Both the position numbers and the translations under genes were made by a program. From positions 2,108,001 to 2,172,000 of the forward strand of contig OX485804.1 in the NCBI GenBank assembly GCA_950295325.1: 64,000 nucleotides of DNA, read 5' to 3'. The notes under the pieces are model-generated. The model made no database searches and was not told where the DNA came from. It saw only the letters and a list, made by a program, of their open reading frames with translations. Below, in pieces: positions 45,701 through 58,361 of the stretch (within the stretch, counting starts at the first letter, position 1; the number at the start of each line of letters is the position of its first letter). Source of the stretch: Polytrichum commune (taxonomy: Eukaryota > Streptophyta > Polytrichopsida > Polytrichales > Polytrichaceae).

Positions 45701-46644
45701 ATGATCAATCCATTGATTGATTCAGGTATGTGCAATTTCACATGTTGACATTTTTAGAAGCAAGTAGATTCAGAACCTTTTTGAACCATACATACCCTCT
45801 AGGTATTTAGACTATTTAGTTTTATTCTTAAGGATTTTTTTGAATTTTTTTTGAATTTTTTATACTCTCAACCCCTATTTTATAAGATGAACGCAACTCT
45901 AGAACAATGTTGAGTCATTCTTAAGCATGTAATAGCACCTCCTAACCTGCATATCCTTAAGCCCAGTTTGACCTTGGGCTTCCTGTCGGTGCCATCTGGT
46001 AAAAATCTTGGGGTGTAATTAACCAACCCTATAAGCTAGGCTATTGAATCCTATAACAAGATGAGTGATGAGAGACTAACAAGCTTGATGTTAAGCTACC
46101 ACCAAAGATTGTAACAAATTAAGCATAATTATTGTTACATATCAAGATGGTTTTGTTGGGTAAAGTTACATGTTGGGCATGGGGCGTTGGTGGATGCTCC
46201 TGGCTTCAACAATCGAACATTATGCGACACGCGAGGTCGCCACACTTGTCGTGGTTGATTCAAGGAGTGTGGTGTGGGAATAGAACCCGGCGCAATAACA
46301 CCTATATAATAAACATGGGTCATCTGCAAATTAAGGCTTTGACAAATTCATATTAAAGCATGAAAGTGTTATAATATAAGTACCAAATACAAAAATAAGG
46401 TATGATAAAGCATTATAAGGCATGTATTTTCATTGATAAGGTTTTGATAACACTAATTATGTCCGAAAAATCTCGCCCCGTTTTTCTTGTGTTATTTCCT
46501 AGGATCTAATTAAAAGATTGAAATTTTTGAACGGGCAAGACATTCCATTTACCCCGGGCCATTCCACACCAACCCGTAGGTACATTCCTATGACACCTAT
46601 AACAACACCAATTGACAGGAAATCGGAGGCCCGCTTCTTAAGCA

Positions 46645-46732
46645 GGGGAAAGCCCTAAGGGGGCGGCTTTACAAATTTCAAGTTTTGTCCAAGGCTAGAC
46701 TGTTGTAAAGCCCTCCCCTCAAGGCTTTCCCC
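46645..46732. repeat. Intron hairpin in B1 (30-bp arms)
   Basis: 46645-46674 (GGGGAAAGCC..GGCTTTACAA) pairs with 46703-46732, 3 mismatches, 28-nt loop. It lies in the segment between the basic and ..WRPRV.. exons. Confidence 0.75.
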
Positions 46733-48221
46733 TTGCACCTAAGACCCGTCCATAACAAGAATGATAATTATTTTTATCCTTTTATTATGCATTATGCATG
46801 AAAAATATGGAAGTCAACTATGTCAAATAAGGCATTTGTCTCAAAAGAAAATGAAAAACAGAAAAAGAAGAAAATGAAGAACACACAGAAAAAACAAATA
46901 ACTAACTGTCAAATAAGACACGGTCCTCTATGGATGTGATTACTCTTCTTTTTCTTGAGTTCTTTGCAACAAGACCACATTCATTGAGAAAATAAGATTT
47001 GTGAGGGAAATATAAGCATATTAAAAAACAAAAATAAATTGCTGATCAATTACAAGACGCATGTTGGCGCCCTGGGGATTAGAACCTGCGGTGTCTTGAA
47101 ACCATTTCGGAGCCTGGGCGCGGCCAGCCCGAGCCCGGTGAGCATTTCCTCTGCTCCTCTTTCTCCTGCCTTCAATACCATCAGGACGTCGATCACTGGT
47201 ACTGGCTTCCCCTTCAGGAAAATCTGGTTTACAAGTTGCCATGCTCGGTGCCCGCCCTGCAGTATTCAGATATGCACCCCCACACAACTCCGCCTGATTA
47301 ATACCACTCATGGCTTACAGCTGCAGCGGCCAATTATTCAAGTGACTCTGAGACAACTTTCACAGATTCACCTAAGTAGCAAACCTGCACTCGAGTCTTG
47401 TGAGTGGGTACACAGACAAGAAGTTCGTTCTGGTGTCGCGATCCTCTGAAGCAAGAGCGACTGCCCAAAATTCACAAAACGACTCCAATCTTTGTTTGCC
47501 ACAGAAATCATGAACCATACAATGTGCATTTAATGCTTCATAAATGCAAAATGTGAAGAGAACAATGGCAAACTCCTGGTTGTGTACACGGAGCAGTGGT
47601 TGCATATTAATCCCTGCACACCCAGACTCCTGCATGTCACGAGCATGGAATCTTTCCGGTATGGACAACAATTGTGACTTGTAGGTCGAGGAGAGCCTTG
47701 TGCACCTACCGCAGAACTCACAAACATACATTTAAACATAAAATAAAAGTTTTACTACTCATGTAATTGGAAACAACATCAACTATGGAGATGGTGAAGC
47801 CTCCATATCTCAACTTGCTCTACACCTCCAACATATCTTCAAGAAGCTGCTCCGTGGGTGATGGATTCGGATTCCCCCACCTAACTTAATTACTCTCAGC
47901 TCTTGCGAACAAAGACAAGATCATATCGACAAATTTTTGAAGTGAAGGAATTATACCTTCCTGTGCACGTATACTCACCCCAAGCACAATGGAGACGATT
48001 ACTTCAGCAATGTGTGTGTTTGTAATCCACTACACACATACTAGATATAAGAGATTGAAGTCTGGTATGTAAGCCGCAAGTACTGGGAGACAGCAAGTGC
48101 ACGAGTACACAAACTGTTAAACCAGAACCTCCAGAATGAGAGAGCTCGAGAGAGAGGAGATGTTCAATTTATAGTGAGCGGTGGAAAGCTCCAGAAGAGA
48201 GAGAATATTATTAAAAAAGAA

Positions 48222-48405
48222 GTTAACGTGCATTTGTGGCCTATAATTTCCCCTATGTGACAGGACAAGGAGTTTGACAGCATTAATCCTGAACCTACCA
48301 TCTGGCAAGGATCGGAATATACATGGAAATGCTTCTACCTGTGCATGCCTTGAACAATGTGCAAACATGTGAGTAACCCAGATCATGCCAAAACTTAACA
48401 TCAAC
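48222..48405 (-). promoter_or_regulatory. Conserved block of unit B1
   Basis: Counterpart of 28146-28330; ORF start reads MLSFGMIWVTHMFAHCSRHA, after which units 1 diverge from units 2 and 3. Confidence 0.5.
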
Positions 48406-48574
48406 AACCAAATGATTGTACTGCTCTTACCCTTTTGGGAGGACTTAAGCGACAACTTCTTGTGGACGCTGTCACCATGTCTGTAGATACCTTGCTTCCA
48501 TAACACTGTGGATGTTGTTCTTATCTTCAAGGTTTATCTTCAACTGTACAAACATTAGCTCACACGGTATGATT

Positions 48575-51500
48575 CACAGAAATTCATCACATGCCTTAGA
48601 TGGTTAGTGCGGCTGATCCCAATTGGAATTTTGGGTGGTAGAATTGATGTGAATATTCTTGCAATTAGCATGACCTTAATTAAGTCGGAGCAACTTAGAA
48701 CAGTTTTATCTGAACCTGTTTTAGTTAGTTATAAGATTAAGCAAAACTCTCTAGTATGTTTCCTCTGTCACTTCCCTTCAATGTGGATGGGGAGCCCTGT
48801 TAGCTTCAAGTTGAATTCCTGGATTTCATCAAATCACACAACTTACCGGTCACAAAAACATGACTGTAATATCTCTTGCTCATTTCCATGTAGCTGCATG
48901 TTGCCTTCTACTTGGTGGCAACAGTCATATGAGTACTCATCCAATGATCAACATTTTCACAATAAAGTTGGGCCAACTTGGATCATGAATACCTAAGCTT
49001 GTATGAGTTGGTCATGAATCTTCAAGGAAATTGTGGATAGAGCCCATGCACCCTTAGATAGGGGCAGGCAGCCTCTAAGGGACCTCTTTTTGAAGAGGCT
49101 CTCCATTTGCTCCTGCTGAATCAAGAGCCTACCTTGTTTATGAATCTTCAAGTGCCCTCCCTTCCCCCCAGAAAATAACAACCCCATTTTGGATCACATA
49201 GTCTTCATAATACAATTTGCATTGGGTTCCCACATGATCATAGAAAAAAAGAAAAAGAAATGCATCCACTTTGAAAATCCATAGCTGATTCATAATCTTA
49301 GCTAAATAAATGACTGAACCTAAATCATGGGCACATATAAAACAATCAATGCATGTTATCGCAAGTACACCTTAATATGAGAAAAAGAAAAAGTTGTCAA
49401 CTCTACCATTGGAAATAATCATGGAAGACATGTATGCAACCTTTCGTGACTCCTACATGTAGTACCGTGGGTACACACTAATCTTAAAAACAAATATTAT
49501 AGTAAAACCGGACTAGTATCTGGAAGTCTAGGTTTTGTCCATAGCTCCACTCCTTAATCCAACAAAATTCTTGAAGTGTGCAACATTGTGTGTGGGGACA
49601 AGAGATGCCATTACATATTTAAGCCGCATGCTTCCTCACCCTTTCTAAACAAAAGAGATGCCATGCTCCATGGGAATACCTTGCCACCACACTAAGATCA
49701 TTTTGGCACAGACTAAGACTCCTAATCTAATGTTTATCATATTTTGAGCACATAGTCAAATCTCTTCTAAGCATGTGTTTTTTAAATATTTGTTATTGGA
49801 ACCACACCTAACTACAAACCACTGAAATGTAAGTGTCCAATTAAGATAAGTAGCATGGCATTTAGGCATGTCTACCTTCATATAATAAGTAACCGGCAGC
49901 TCTTTATCATAAAGTTGACAAATCAATCCTTCAATAACATGCACATGCTTAATTTTATGGACTCAAACATATGATAAAGCTATGGTCTTAGTAAAAATCC
50001 CAGAGTAGCTGCAATTGTTCTGGTGTAACCACCCAATTGAGTTTCATACATTGAGGACCTCATACCTGGAGTGATTACAGGTTGCATGAACGGCTTCAAC
50101 ATTACTTACAAATGTATTTTGTGACAATTCAGATAAAATGTCCTGTTTTTTTTAATTGGAAACACTCCAATGCCAAATTTTAGTCTAATATGCCATGTGT
50201 CACACTGTTGTTGGTTAGGATCATCAATTCGCTTATGTGGTCTCAGGAGCTAACCTTGTCTGCTTTGAGTTCGAATTTAAATCTCTCCATTTTTCTATTT
50301 TGGGTGGTGGATGTCTATGATTCAGCAAGATTTGAAGGGGCACATATCAGCTTAGAAGATGATATGCACTGATGCTGGGCCCATGATCTGTAAATTCGAT
50401 TACATTATTCATATCATGGATCATTTTCCAAACTGCAAAATAAGTACTATAGTAACAGTTCCATAACAATAGCAAAAATTATTAAATAATAGACACAACT
50501 AAGTTCTTGAAATGAGACACAAGACTTGTTTCATCCTTAGTGGACTTGTGAGTGTACACTTGTTTAGATTTGTAGGGATTTTGTGTTGCCAATGGCTTTA
50601 AATCTTGAGATTTGGAAAAGAAGTCACCTTGGGCATTGAACACTTTGTCTCCAAAATCTATATGATTACAATTTACAGTGTGTATGTTTTGATGATGTTG
50701 AAAACAATGTTGTGTGGGTGTTACTTTTGAGCCATGTCTTAAGGCAGGGCATCCCACCTACTTTAGTGGTTGTCAAACCTTAGCCCTTCGTCCTAAGGGT
50801 AAATGAGATCCAATGTTGCATACCAAGAAAAATAAGAAGAAATATCAAATTTGTCATGAACATTGTCATAGAGAGAGCTTGCCTTATCTGCATTCTTTAT
50901 GACTTCCCCCCAAACAATTTCAGGATAGTCAAAGAGATATTGCCAAATAGTTTGCATCACCTACATAACATGACATTTGATATTGTTAAAGGTACTAAGG
51001 TCCTTTCTTGCAAGATTACATAATTATGGTCCACAAAGTAAATGACTGTCATTCCAAAGATCCCATGGTAGGAAGAGAGATGATGCCAACTAGAGGCTGA
51101 CGTGAATGAAGAACGCTTGATCACAACTATGAGCTCAATGTATATGAACCCAAATTGGTAACAACCCTCCATTTATTGAGTGGAACTATGTGACAAGTGC
51201 CATTTCCACTTGTCGGAGGTACCAGTCCCTACACCCGGTGGCTAGGTACAAAAGGAACTAATATAATTGTGGGTTGTGTGTTCGTGTGAGCACCTTGGGG
51301 TTCGATGTTATGTTGGCAAGATGGCTACACTAATGACCCCATGGTATAATTTAAAGGCTATGAATTATACAATCCCACAAGATTCAATGAGCAATTACAG
51401 TTTTCTCATAGCAATACATTCACAGGTGTGACATTACTCATTGCTTTCAAATTTTTGAATCTAGCTCTCCAAGAGTTGACTGCGATCCCCTTGTGCCAAA

Positions 51501-51710
51501 GAGCCCAACTTAATGGAGAAACCATCTTGGTTGCTCCTCATTTTATTGCACACATTTATAGGGGCAGAGGGGGTGACCCTCCCTTGTAGACATATGTACC
51601 CCAGGGGCCAGGAGGCAACTTCTCATCATAATCACAGAGGAGGTTACTTTCTTTAGAACTTGGCCAATGATCTGCAAAATCATTTTGAAGAAGCATGATT
51701 TTGGAATTGA
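48575..51710. other. Spacer between units B1 and B2
   Basis: Counterpart of 28500-31692, several small indels. No gene is supported. Confidence 0.4.
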
Positions 51711-52190
51711 TGTTGAATAGTTGTCCATGATCAACAGACAGAAGCAAAATTCTCCTCAAAAGAACAGAGAGGACGAAGTTACACAATAGGAGGCGCCATC
51801 CCAGTTCTCTACACAAGTTTTTGCTTGACATTTCTTGTGTCCAGCATACAAAGGCCTAAGGACACTACCATAGAATACCTAACATCGATTTAGCTTAATT
51901 TGTTGGACTACAACCACGACTATATTTAGAACAAACCGTGTCACGTAATTGAGCTTTACTAAAGCTCTGGAAAATCCAGTTTGCAGATCCCACAAAGTAC
52001 CTATACTCAATGCAAATTCACATGGTGCTTGAATGAACTAGCAAGTTCACCAGGCTCGTCAAAATTCCCATTGTTGGAGTATTAGCACTACTGAAATGTA
52101 GCTTGAGCCTTAGAGCTCGGACCTGAAGTCTCATCACAGTTAAGGAAATCCAGGAGTCTGGTTCCACAATTACATAGGTAGCTATTTAAT

Positions 52191-52634
52191 CTATTCCAGT
52201 TGGACATTCAATAGTGCACATTCCAAATGTGGAATGTTCACATAGGGGGGATAGTACAGCACACCCTGCTCAACATGCGGACATTGCACAACAGCCGGTT
52301 GATAGGAGGGAATGTTAATAGGCGCACTTCTGCCTGTGAGGTGATTTGCATGTTGTTCAATCAGCATGTTGGAAAATGGAGGAGGTTGTGATCCCTGGAC
52401 ATCTTGATCACTTTGGTGTACCATTTGAATTGGCTGAGCTGGTGCTTGCCACTGGTTGGGGCCTAAAACATCTCGCGAAGATGTTAAGGATTCTGGTCGA
52501 GGTGCTGGTGCTAAGGATTTTGTCCGAGGAGCTCGCCCTGCGTGACTGCTATTGGGGATGCCTCCTTCACCTTGCACATCATATGCCACCATGCATGCCA
52601 AAAAGTTAATTACCATTGAGCCCAACTTGGCCAC
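52191..52634 (-). CDS. Terminal exon of B2
   Basis: Reads VAKLGSMVINFLACMVAYDV, QGEGGIPNSSHAGRAPRTKS, a Pro/Gln-rich middle and YYPPYVNIPHLECALLNVQL before the stop. The first residue of this frame is a GTG codon, so it is an exon interior, not a start. Nearly identical to A2 after DVQGEGG. Confidence 0.55.
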   Translation of the reverse strand: MAKLGSMVINFLACMVAYDVQGEGGIPNSSHAGRAPRTKSLAPAPRPESLTSSRDVLGPNQWQAPAQPIQMVHQSDQDVQGSQPPPFSNMLIEQHANHLTGRSAPINIPSYQPAVVQCPHVEQGVLYYPPYVNIPHLECALLNVQLE

Positions 52635-53710
52635 ATGGTGCAGTGCTCATCACAAGAAGGCTGGGGTGGGGTGTAAGCAAACTAGATAACTTTGGAGGTC
52701 CCACAGGGTTTATTGGGCATCAAATATTTTTCTTCCTCTCTTCTAGACCCTCCGATCATGGAGATCGACGGTTTAGGTTGAAGGCATGGGAAAGAGAGGG
52801 TAATGTTATGTGGAAGGCATCCTCTTCCACAATCTAGAATGCAACCTAATGCACCAAATGTTAATGAATAGCTTACTTATCATCAGTTAATTGTCAGATC
52901 CAGCTACAAGAGCTCTTAGAAATTCACAGTAATCTATATCAGGATTTAGATGTTGTTTAGCACATTTCAACTATCAATATGATGTTTGACATCCAGTGTA
53001 TATGCACATGGCTATTGAATAATGTGAATGTGCTATTCAAATTGAGAAACGTTGACAATTTCACATTGCCCATAACACAGATTGATTTCTTATAGAAATC
53101 CATCTCCTCGCACATTGATGTACAACCCCCTTCAAATGGTCCTCATGTGAATAACCTGATTGTTGACCTGGGTCTCCCATTCAAACTAGCTGTTTCAAAA
53201 TCGCTTCTTCTGTTGTTTCTAATGACTTCATAATTTCCTACCTCACAAAGAGGACCAACATGCTTGGACATCAGAGGGCAATGACAACATCAATCCATTC
53301 ATACGGCTTGTGTGTAAATTAGAGATATAGGTTTACACTTTCAAACCGAGTAGATTCTGCAATTTTTTTCTGAAGCAGGGCCCTTTAGGTACTAAATTCC
53401 ATTTCCAAGAAAATTATGAAATTTCTTAGAATCTGTAGACGTCTTATCTTACTAAACACAAAACAAACCTAACCAATTCTTTGAACCAGCTTCTCAATTC
53501 TGCGATCCTCACCCTTGGGAGATTAATTGGCTACAAGACATTGAGCTGTGTGAGATTGACAGGCTTGATGTTAAGCCCATGTTAAGCCACCACCAAGATG
53601 AGCTATGTGAGATTCACGTTAACAGGCTTGATGTTAAGGTACCACCAAAGATCATGTCTCTGGGCACAATTGCAGCTGCACATTAAGGTGGTTTCACTCC
53701 GTGAACTTAC

Positions 53711-54230
53711 CAACAAGTGATCGGGGCCGGGCCTCAGTGGATGATATTATTGGCGTCGGCATTTGATAATTATTCTTTGTGACCACCTGCACGCGGGGAC
53801 GCCAATCATTCTCTTTCGAAAGACCATCGTGCATTGTTGCGATGCACTCGTGCATCATTTTCATCCCTTTAGCCAGCCGCCTGCAAAATAGGCGATGAGC
53901 CCGAGCCGAGCGTGCCGCTTCCTTCCGCCTCTTATATGTGAGGTAGACTCTCTCTGCTCCATCACTTGTCATAATGCCGATACTCGCTTCAGCTGGATCA
54001 TGGGTCGACATACTTCTTCTCCGCCCTGCAGCAAGCATCCATGCGTGCTCCTGCTGATTAGAAACACTCACCGCCAATAGCTGATTCAGAAGATCGTTTA
54101 TGTGGTCCTCTTGACAATTATGAGAACTGGCATGGAATTTATGTAGCAAACTTTCACAATGATGGGTGGAGGGAAAGGAAAAAAATACGAACTGAGAATG
54201 ACATGATGTGCCATACGAACCATCAACCAT
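53711..54230 (-). CDS. Basic exon of B2, intact
   Basis: Open for about 173 codons, from MVDGSYGTSCHSQFVFFSFP through HNCQEDHINDLLNQLLAVSV, NQQEHAWMLAAGRRRSMSTH, YKRRKEAARSARAHRLFCRR and KENDWRPRVQVV to RPRSLVG at the donor GTAAGTT (53710-53704). The CQ..H.N.L..QLL..S..NQ.E pattern is shared with the unit 1 basic exon (SQSHLNNLPLQLLPMSGTNQ). The Arg/Lys-rich segment could be a nuclear-localisation or nucleic-acid-binding region (inference). No known domain recognised. Confidence 0.6.
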
Positions 54231-55374
54231 AGGACACGTAGGCTAGATTTTGGACACGGGGTTGCCCCGAGAAGAATGATAAATCTGCACGTCAGTTTAT
54301 TGAGGAGAAATGTGCTTATATACAAAATCTCAGCTTGTAATGAAGACTCCGGGAAAATAAAACGACTGGAAATGTATACCACAGAAACCGTCAGCCATGT
54401 ACATTCTTTTGAAATTTATGGGTAGGTAGCAAGGAGAGAGACAAAATATGGTGAGGTTTAGTATTATGAGCAGGTCAATCGACAGGAATTTATGATGACT
54501 TACTTCAACAATGAAGGTTACTGAACAAACCGAGAGAAGATACAAGGGACATTAACATCTGGCACCAGCTATGTGTGTTCTGGTCATTAGGTTGTGAATA
54601 GAACATTACCAGAATCAGCACATGAGCTTGATGGTGATCACGTAGATAGGCAGGAACTTATGATGCAGCAAACTTCCACAATGATTAAAGGAAACACAAC
54701 AAGAAAACGACCGATTCAAATGTTTGCGACAAAACCACTGTGTTTGTAACTTGCAGGTTTGAGGAAAACCTCCTCTGCCTACCACAAAAATCACAAATTT
54801 TTTAAAAATAAAGTTTCACTCATGTAGTTGGAAACAACCTTCCCTGGCGAGATGATGAACACTATACCTGGTCTACAACTCCGACACATACACAAGAAGA
54901 CAAAACTCCATGGATGGAGGATTCAATTTTCCCCACCTATTAGGTGATTTCTATCAACTCTTGCGATCAAAGACAAGATCGGCAACTTGCAACGTGGAGG
55001 AGTTATTCCTTCCCATGCACGTTAACCCATCCGCACACACTGTAGCAGAAAATCCGTTAATAAGGGCTTCAACAATCTGATGTACGTAATCATCATCCTT
55101 GATCCACAACAAGCAAATTAAATCAGAGACAATTTCAAGCCTAAAAACCCATTACTAAATTCAGGTGGCTCATGTGAATTCGTTGGGAACTCCATCCATG
55201 CTCAAGGGGCAAACTTCCATACCCGAAAAAGTCACCACAAGTACTTGGAGAGTTGTGCAATAACAAGAGTACACACAGGCACCATAAAATCAGAGAGGAA
55301 AGTGCACACAGAGATTCAATCAATAACGAGCGGAGGAAAGTTCCAGAATAAAGACAATGTAAATGAAGGAAAGG

Positions 55375-55570
55375 CGTTAACAACTTAACGTGCATTTGTG
55401 GTCCCATAAGTTTTCCCGTATGCGTCAGGACAATGAGCTTGACAGAATTCAATCTGAGCCCAGCATCTGGCAGCAAGCAGAATATTATCATAGAATTGCT
55501 ACTACTAGCTGTGTGCCTTGAAGAATGTGCGAACATGTGAGCAACCCAAAACATGCCAAAACTGAACATT
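55375..55570 (-). promoter_or_regulatory. Conserved block of unit B2
   Basis: Aligned to the other five blocks; the ORF begins MFSFGMFWVAHMFAHSSRHT and shifts frame after SNSM. Confidence 0.45.
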
Positions 55571-55799
55571 CCGCTACAAATTTCATGTACTACTCTTACC
55601 CTTTCGAGAGAACTTGAGCGACAACTTTTGGTGGACGCACTGTTTGTATATACTTTGCTTTCCTGACACTGTGCATGTTGATTTTTTCTTCATGGTTTAT
55701 CTTCGAGAGGTCAGAATTACCTCACAAGGTACGAGTCACATAAGGTGTAACTTAGTACATCATTGCATGCTTTAGAGGGCTGTTTGTGCGTGGAATGTG

Positions 55800-58025
55800 A
55801 ACTTTGGTGGTAGAATGGGTATCATGGATATTTGTGTGATTAGTATTTCTCTAGTGAAGTCAGAGCATCTAAGGTCATGTTTTTATGAGGTTGTATGAGT
55901 TAGTTACAATATGTCTAATTGAAAACTGGACTTTCCTTTCTTTCAAGTTCCTTCAATGAGGATGGGGCTCTCATATTAGACGTCAAGTTTGAGTCTACTT
56001 AACCATACAAAGTGAGATTCATATATATCACAGTGAGGTTACTTTGAATATATAGTTACATTGAAGGGACATAATTGAGCCCAATGCCCTCCAAAAGGAT
56101 GGTAGTACATCTTATGTTACATCTTGGTTGCACACAAACAATACAAGAAGAATAAACTCATATTCATGTCAATGCTTGAACAATGAAATTATTTCTTCTT
56201 CTTTTTTTATTAAGGAGTTCATTTCAATTAGATGATAAGCACCAATGACATTTAACAACAAGGTATGTGATTTTAAAATGAACAATTTTTGAAATGGTTG
56301 CCAATTTACAACTTTCCTAGATTTGCATTCTAGAATGAAGAGATGTGTTGCACTTCAGATTTTGATCACCTTAGAATCAGTGTCCATTTTAGGCTCACAT
56401 ATTTTAGACTATATTCATATGATGAAACTATTTTCCAGACAACAAATGCTCACTATAATAATTATAATACAAAGAACTATGTAAATAATAGAAACAACCA
56501 TTGAGCTAATTCAATCCGTACTAAACTTGTGAGTGTCCAGATTTGTAGGGATTTCAGTTTTCCAATGGCTTTTGAGATTTGGAGAACGAATTTTTTAGAA
56601 GTTTTAAAAAATCATTTTCAAGATCTACATGATTGCAAGTTTCATGTTTTGATGTTTCTTCAGCTATTATTTTGGGCCATGTCTTGAAGCGGGTCATCAT
56701 ATCCATTTTGGTGTTTGATGCTTAGCCGTTAGCCCTTACTAGTCCTTAGTTCTAAGTACTTTAAATGAGTCTCATTAAATAGTGAAGGTCTTTAGTGGGA
56801 GTGATAATAAATGAAGCCACCCCCCCCTCCCCCCCCCCCAACCCACCCCACCCCACCCCACCCCACCCCACCCATGGCATGAATCAGAGTTGCTTTATGC
56901 CTTATGCATTAAGCTCGTACTCTAACCCATGTTAGGTTCATGGACCTAAATTATGCACCAAGTGCTATTGCTTTCTAACAAAGGTCGTTTCTATTTGGTG
57001 ATAACAAGGGCACCAAAGGAAGAAAGCGAAGGAAAGGGAGAAGGGTTGGAGGTCATGGGGTCCGATTTTGGTTTTTTTAAGGGGTAGGACTCAAGGGGTG
57101 CACTCATGGGGTCAATGTAGAATAATCTATACACAACAGAAGGTGTGGTGATGGTGGTGGTGAGGTCATCACCCTATTGTTCCCCACCGTTTATGTGCAA
57201 CATCCCAAAGAGAGAAGATAGAAAGAAAGAAAGAAAAAGAAAAATATATATCTAAATGTAAGAAAAAAACTAGAACATAAGGATGAGTAGGCTCCTATTA
57301 AAAACATTTTGGGGCATGCCTACATTTTATTGGATAATACTAAAAGCCCTATGCACCCTACAGTCATGGTGCAAAGGCAAGTGCTCGAAAAAAACCTTTC
57401 TAGTGCATGATATAATTTCGCAAGGTCCGCCAAATTAAGTTTTTGGACACCCATTCAATAATGTATTTTTGTGTGCATTTAAGTGAGGTCATTTATATAG
57501 AAGACTACATATATTGATCCCGATGAATCAATGTGCTAAAAGTATAAGATGCACTAGCAACACACAATATGCTATTTGGGTCATATTAACTTATAGGGTT
57601 TAGGGTTCTCATGGATTAAGGTTTAAAGTTGCCACTTATTTCTTTGCATACACAACATCCTCAAGACAATGGCCAACAACAAACAACACACACTTCACAA
57701 AAACAATGGGAATTGCTCACAATGCCACAAATGTTTTGTATGCACAATCCTCTAGGAGATGGTATCATGATGGCACATAATGTACACACACAGTGCACTT
57801 AAAAATAATCTACAACCTCATCGGAGCGTCAAATGTCTACAAGAACAAAACTAGCATACATTGAACATCTCCAACATTAAGGTCCAAAACATTGCTCCCT
57901 CGCTGATCTCCAAAACTCAACTCCAACACCAGCAACAAGCCTTAAGCTGCAGCCATGGAAGGAAGAACTGAGGATGCCACACTATAGAAGCAACAACCTT
58001 AAGAAACTTTCAAACATGCTTGTCC
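55800..58025. other. Spacer between B2 and B3 with C-rich tract
   Basis: Counterpart of 36000-38813 without the TIR element. No gene is supported. The last 500 bp are probably the 3' UTR of B3. Confidence 0.4.
56820..56874. repeat. C-rich tract with CCCCA tandem repeats
   Basis: Runs of 6-10 C are followed by at least five CCACC/CCCCA units. The minus strand therefore has more than four G-runs and could form a G-quadruplex. The copy A counterpart (about 37085-37110) is much shorter. Confidence 0.85.
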
Positions 58026-58361
58026 TCATCCCTTAGTTGCATCTCCACCCATTGGGGCGGAATTGAAGTAGTTTTCCAATGCCTGCATTTCCTTGTCATG
58101 GTTAGGGTTGGGCTCCAAACTCTCACCCAAAACCCTCAAACCAAAAAAAGCAGCCCGTGCAGCATAGCGTTGGTTGGCTCGCATTGCTTGATATCGGGCA
58201 AGCCACTCTGGATGATTTCTAATCATCCGGCTCCAAGTAGTGCTCACAAGACGGAGCTTAGACAATTGAGCAGTAACCTCATCAAATGTACCTTCCAAAA
58301 TCACCTTCAAAATGTGTTCCAAGAAGAGGTCCTCTGGAATGGGAGGTAAAATAGAGCCCAT
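58026..58361 (-). CDS. F-box-like protein of unit B3, intact (111 aa)
   Basis: The ATG at 58361 opens MGSILPPIPEDLFLEHILKV. The domain continues ILEGTFDEVTAQLSKLRLVS and TTWSRMIRNHPEWLARYQAM, and the protein ends NSAPMGGDATKG. LPxxPEDLxLEHIL.....L..LRLVSTTW..MI...PEW follows the F-box pattern at residues about 5-55. F-box proteins normally dock a substrate to the SCF ubiquitin ligase through SKP1; that role is inferred. No C-terminal LRR, kelch or other substrate domain follows, so it is short for the family unless spliced onward. The frame is open upstream (SFAVGRRGSPQL) through an acceptor-like GCTGTAG|GTAGG at about 58391. It is the only unit with start, F-box and stop all intact. Confidence 0.7.
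   Translation of the reverse strand: MGSILPPIPEDLFLEHILKVILEGTFDEVTAQLSKLRLVSTTWSRMIRNHPEWLARYQAMRANQRYAARAAFFGLRVLGESLEPNPNHDKEMQALENYFNSAPMGGDATKG

Larger units (their letters stand above)
45149..48545 (-). pseudogene. Array unit B1
   Basis: The order is as in A1: first exon near 48430-48530 (KINLEDKNNIHSVMEARY, then a TGA), conserved block 48222-48405, core promoter-like CTCACTATAAATTG (about 48165-48178), leader with donor GTGAGT at 47978-47973, acceptor GCGGTAG (exon from about 47705), second exon open to 47372 (SIPERFHARDMQ.. MVHDFCGKQRLESFCEFW), basic exon 47311-47021, ..WRPRV.. exon 46329-46135 and terminal exon 45700-45149. It is more complete than A1: the second exon has about 76-100 bp lost from A1. 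SIPERFHARDM occupies the place of PIPEDLFLEHI in B3, so the F-box start is diverged here. The stop in the first exon leaves function doubtful unless translation starts downstream. Confidence 0.5.
52191..55720 (-). pseudogene. Array unit B2
   Basis: Elements in order: first exon near 55610-55710 (KINHEEKINMHSVRKAKYIQ, ending ..VVAQVLSKG at GTAAGAG), conserved block 55375-55570 (with an 8-bp insertion and a frameshift in its 61-codon ORF), leader, remnant second exon (MADGFCGIHFQSF, about 54380-54410), open basic exon 54230-53711, and terminal exon from about 52660. The terminal exon has 5 extra bases (GTGCAGTGCTC against GTGCTC in A2) just before VAKLGSMVINFL, so EHH and VAK are out of frame. 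The basic exon is intact here but broken in A2, while the SMVINFLA-DDVQGEGG junction is in frame here but not in A2. Confidence 0.5.

Noticed and set aside
50195-50290. tRNA-like sequence with a GAGTTCGAATTTAAATC word
   Set aside because: Box A and box B-like words are present but no acceptor or anticodon stem can be drawn, and copy A lacks part of it. At most a diverged SINE fragment.
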